From Collinsella aerofaciens (lineage in GTDB: Bacteria; Actinomycetota; Coriobacteriia; Coriobacteriales; Coriobacteriaceae), in contig NZ_OY725712.1 of NCBI RefSeq assembly GCF_963360655.1, forward strand, positions 1,302,001-1,366,000: DNA of 64,000 nt, in the 5' to 3' direction. Below the pieces are notes generated by a model. That model was not told the DNA's origin, did no database searches, and saw nothing but the letters and a program-made list of their open reading frames with translations. Position numbers and translations under genes: made by a program. Below are positions 61,900-64,000 of the stretch, in pieces (within the stretch, counting starts at the first letter, position 1; each line of letters begins with the position of its first letter).

Positions 61900-63135
61900 A
61901 TGTTTAATAAAAAGCCCCTCGCGGATACCACCGCCCGAAGACCCTCAACTGGTGCGCAGGCCAAGATCTACAGTCGCGATAACGTGGCTCGCTATTCCGA
62001 GCGCGCTCGTCAACGTCGTCGTAGCCACACGATTCGTCACGTCGCGCTCATTGTCGTGCTTGGCGTGCTGCTGAGTGCCACTACCGCTGCCGGCCTGTGG
62101 TTTGCCACCATTATGGGCAAGCTCGGCGATTCTAATGTCATTACCGACAATCTGCGTCGGGTTCTGGTTGACACCGATGAGGCAAAGGATCCGTTCTACG
62201 TGCTGCTTCTTGGCACCGACGGCCGTCCGGGCGAGGATACGTATCGTGCCGACTCGATTATCCTGGCACGCATCGACCCCACGCAAAAGCAGGCGACGCT
62301 CATTTCCGTTCCGCGCGACACCAAGGTCGAGTACAAGGGCGAGACCATGAAGATCAACGCCTGCCATACCGTTGGCGGCGCCGAGGCCATGGTCGAGGCG
62401 GTCAACGAGCTGTGCGGTGTTCAGATTTCCCACTATGCCGAGGTCAGCTTCGACGGTATGCAGGCGCTGATTGATTCGGTTGGCGGTATCGACATTAACG
62501 CAACCGATGATGTTGACGACCCCGAGCACCTGGATATTAAGATTACCGCTGGTCAGCAGCATATGGACGGCGCCACCGCCCTTACCTATGCCCGCTGCCG
62601 CTACACCTATGCCGACGGCGACTACACGCGCATGCGCCACCAGCGTCAGGTGCTTGGCGCCCTTGCCAACCAGATTCTCAATAACTTCGATGCCACGAAG
62701 ATCTTTGGCCTGGTTAATTCGCTGTCCGATATGCTCGTGACCGATATGAGCGTTCAGGATATCGTGGCTACGGTCAATGCCATGCGCGGTATGGATGTCG
62801 ACGGCATCTACTCGGCCAACCTGCCCTCGTATGCCGACGACAGCACCATGATCGACGGTGTGAGCTACGTCTTTGTCTACGAGGACGAGCTCAAGGAAAT
62901 GATGGAGCGCGTCGATGCCGGCAAGGATCCCAAGGGTCCCAACACCATGGGTCTTTCCGACGGTTCCAGCTCTACGATCGGCGACCTGAACAACAACACG
63001 TCTGACGACTACGCAAACGGTACCGCAACCTCATCGGTCAGCTCTGACGATTCCGATGACTCAAGCGATTCGAGCGATTCGGACTACTACGAAGAGCCCA
63101 CCGGCGACGGCAACGGCTACGAAGCCAACTACTAG
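61900..63135 (+). CDS. LytR-CpsA-Psr (LCP) family protein
   Basis: A 411-residue membrane-anchored enzyme. Basic cytoplasmic N-terminus, membrane helix about 47-70, LCP domain about 95-245 with LGTDGR, RADSIILARID, PRDTKVEY, INACHTVGG and CRYTYADGDYTRMRHQRQ (conserved Arg/Asp residues for pyrophosphate and lipid binding). It attaches glycopolymers to peptidoglycan. The tail (about 346-411) is Ser/Asp-rich and disordered. Start ATG 61900 has only a weak ribosome site; TTG 61894 is the alternative. Confidence 0.92.
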   Translation: MFNKKPLADTTARRPSTGAQAKIYSRDNVARYSERARQRRRSHTIRHVALIVVLGVLLSATTAAGLWFATIMGKLGDSNVITDNLRRVLVDTDEAKDPFYVLLLGTDGRPGEDTYRADSIILARIDPTQKQATLISVPRDTKVEYKGETMKINACHTVGGAEAMVEAVNELCGVQISHYAEVSFDGMQALIDSVGGIDINATDDVDDPEHLDIKITAGQQHMDGATALTYARCRYTYADGDYTRMRHQRQVLGALANQILNNFDATKIFGLVNSLSDMLVTDMSVQDIVATVNAMRGMDVDGIYSANLPSYADDSTMIDGVSYVFVYEDELKEMMERVDAGKDPKGPNTMGLSDGSSSTIGDLNNNTSDDYANGTATSSVSSDDSDDSSDSSDSDYYEEPTGDGNGYEANY

Positions 63136-63136
63136 A

Positions 63137-63285
63137 GTTACGCGGTTTTACCAAACCGCGTAACCAGTTGACGCTGCAAACCCGCCAGAGCGGCAATCTG
63201 CCTTTCAACTTCGGCGGCATGATCAAAAGATCAATGCCACCTCGTTTCAAGGCACCTTGCTCGCTCTGGCGGGTTTTCGCTGTCG
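63137..63285. repeat. Dispersed structured element, copy V
   Basis: First hairpin 63137-63164: perfect 12-bp stem GTTACGCGGTTT around TACC. Then GACGCTGC, perfect 15-bp outer stem 63178-63192 with 63262-63276 (AAACCCGCCAGAGCG), middle stem TGCCTT/AAGGCA, and inner hairpin 63216-63238 with GGCATGATC and loop AAAA; ends TCGCTGTC. Best-preserved copy. Confidence 0.87.
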
Positions 63286-63319
63286 GTGCCAAAACATCGG
63301 CGTAACACTTGGCACATGG

Positions 63320-63348
63320 GTAGTCATTGGGGACGTTCTTAAACGACT
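63320..63348 (+). repeat. REP-like palindrome with GTAG head, second copy
   Basis: GTAGTCATT, loop GGGGACGTTCTTA, AACGACT. Differs from 47762-47790 at one base (a G-U pair in RNA). A looser relative without the palindrome (CTTGGGGACGTTCC) follows near 63381. Nothing else was recognised in 63349-63465. Confidence 0.7.
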
Positions 63349-63465
63349 GGTCAAAGGGGGCACTCTTGATGCACTTGGCACTTGGGGACGTTCCTTTTGT
63401 ACCGGCAGTTTGGGACACTCCTTGCTTCAAGAGGCTGGCGTGCGTCAACCTATTCTCGTTGCAGT

Positions 63466-63501
63466 AAAAAAACCGCCCCGTTCTTGGTTGAGGACGGGGC
63501 G
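63466..63501 (-). terminator. Terminator of pepT
   Basis: CGCCCCGTTCT 63474-63484 pairs with AGGACGGGGCG 63491-63501 (one mismatch); on the minus strand the stem is followed by seven T. Confidence 0.85.
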
Positions 63502-63530
63502 ATTCGTCTTTTGGACTTGTGCAGCCAGGC

Positions 63531-64000
63531 TTATGCAAAGCGGGCGACGAGCTCCTGGAGCACGTCGGTCATCTTGACGAGCGAACTGACCGGGACGAAT
63601 TCGTTGACGCCGTGGTAGCAATAGCCGCCGGTGGAAAGGTTGGGGCAGGGCAGACCGCGGAACGACAGCTGCGCGCCGTCGGTGCCGCCGCGAATCGGCA
63701 GCACTTGGGGCTCAACGCCGCAGGCAAGGTAGGCTTCCTTGGCAACATCAATAAGCTCGGGAAAGTCACAAACGATCTCGGCCATATTTCGATATTGCTG
63801 CTTAATCTCGACCGTCACGCGCTCCTCACCCAGACGCTGGTTGAGCATCGAGGCGGCGGCATCAATAAGGTCGAGTTTCTGCTGGAACTTGGCGGCGTCA
63901 TGGTCGCGGACGATGTAGCGCGCCGTGGCGTGGTCGACGGTTGCAGATACACCCTCAAGGTGATAAAAGCCCTCGTAGCCTTCCGTATACTCCGGGCGCT
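63531..64000 (-). CDS. pepT: Peptidase T (tripeptidase), C-terminal part
   Basis: The frame is open to the right edge, so the N-terminal part is outside the window; about 155 residues are visible. They match the M20B aminotripeptidase: TEGYEGFYHLEG, YIVRDHDAAKFQQK, PIRGGTDGAQLSFRGLPCPNL and GGYCYHGVNEF with the last metal-binding His. Releases N-terminal residues from tripeptides in the cytoplasm. Convergent with the LCP gene. Confidence 0.93.
   Translation of the reverse strand, partial: RPEYTEGYEGFYHLEGVSATVDHATARYIVRDHDAAKFQQKLDLIDAAASMLNQRLGEERVTVEIKQQYRNMAEIVCDFPELIDVAKEAYLACGVEPQVLPIRGGTDGAQLSFRGLPCPNLSTGGYCYHGVNEFVPVSSLVKMTDVLQELVARFA

Overview
The window looks like a chromosome segment from a gut Coriobacteriia bacterium, most likely Collinsella. 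This rests on the high G+C, the gene content (ascorbate-type PTS, LacX-like epimerase, TIGR04076 protein, Gram-positive sortase surface proteins) and the gene order around prfA, prmC and atp. The assignment is by eye, with no database search.

Layout. 1-3.7 kb: a PTS cluster (IIA, IIB, IIC of the ascorbate/UlaA type) between two closely related transaldolase-like aldolases. 3.9-10.8 kb: tex, then a leftward SDR/MFS/Gfo-Idh operon with a divergent LysR regulator. 11.0-16.9 kb: a pilus operon closely resembling the streptococcal FCT type (ancillary adhesin, catalytically dead SipA-like signal peptidase, FctA/Spy0128-like pilin, class B sortase); the adhesin signal peptide is out of frame at a run of ten G. 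17-28.7 kb: a GGDEF protein, a MarR-controlled heterodimeric ABC exporter, a pyridoxal kinase, a LMW phosphatase, a DUF4143 ATPase, an MFS pump and an unusual LpdD-like/Idi-like fusion. 28.8-35.3 kb: a membrane protein, an epimerase, an amino-acid ABC importer and an M20 peptidase. 35.3-46.2 kb: a 3425-residue surface protein made of about 18 pilin-type isopeptide domains; its 10.8-kb segment is bracketed by a perfect 61-bp direct repeat copied from the end of the M20 gene. 46.5-53.3 kb: prfA, prmC, hicAB, tsaC, glpK, upp. 53.6-60.5 kb: the complete F-type ATP synthase operon. 60.6-64 kb: murA, an LCP protein and the end of pepT.

The most notable signals lie between or at the edges of genes. 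(1) Homopolymeric G runs sit at the 5' ends of both surface-protein loci, suggesting phase variation. (2) A five-copy dispersed element folds into a three-stem structure; its stems covary between four of the copies, and REP-like GTAG palindromes lie beside three copies. (3) The giant-adhesin segment has a 61-bp flanking repeat, a severed gene remnant and three 15-nt repeats at exactly 32-nt spacing at its right edge. (4) A putative prenyl-flavin chaperone domain is fused to an isopentenyl-diphosphate-isomerase-like Nudix domain.

No rRNA, tRNA, CRISPR array, transposase or integrase gene was seen.
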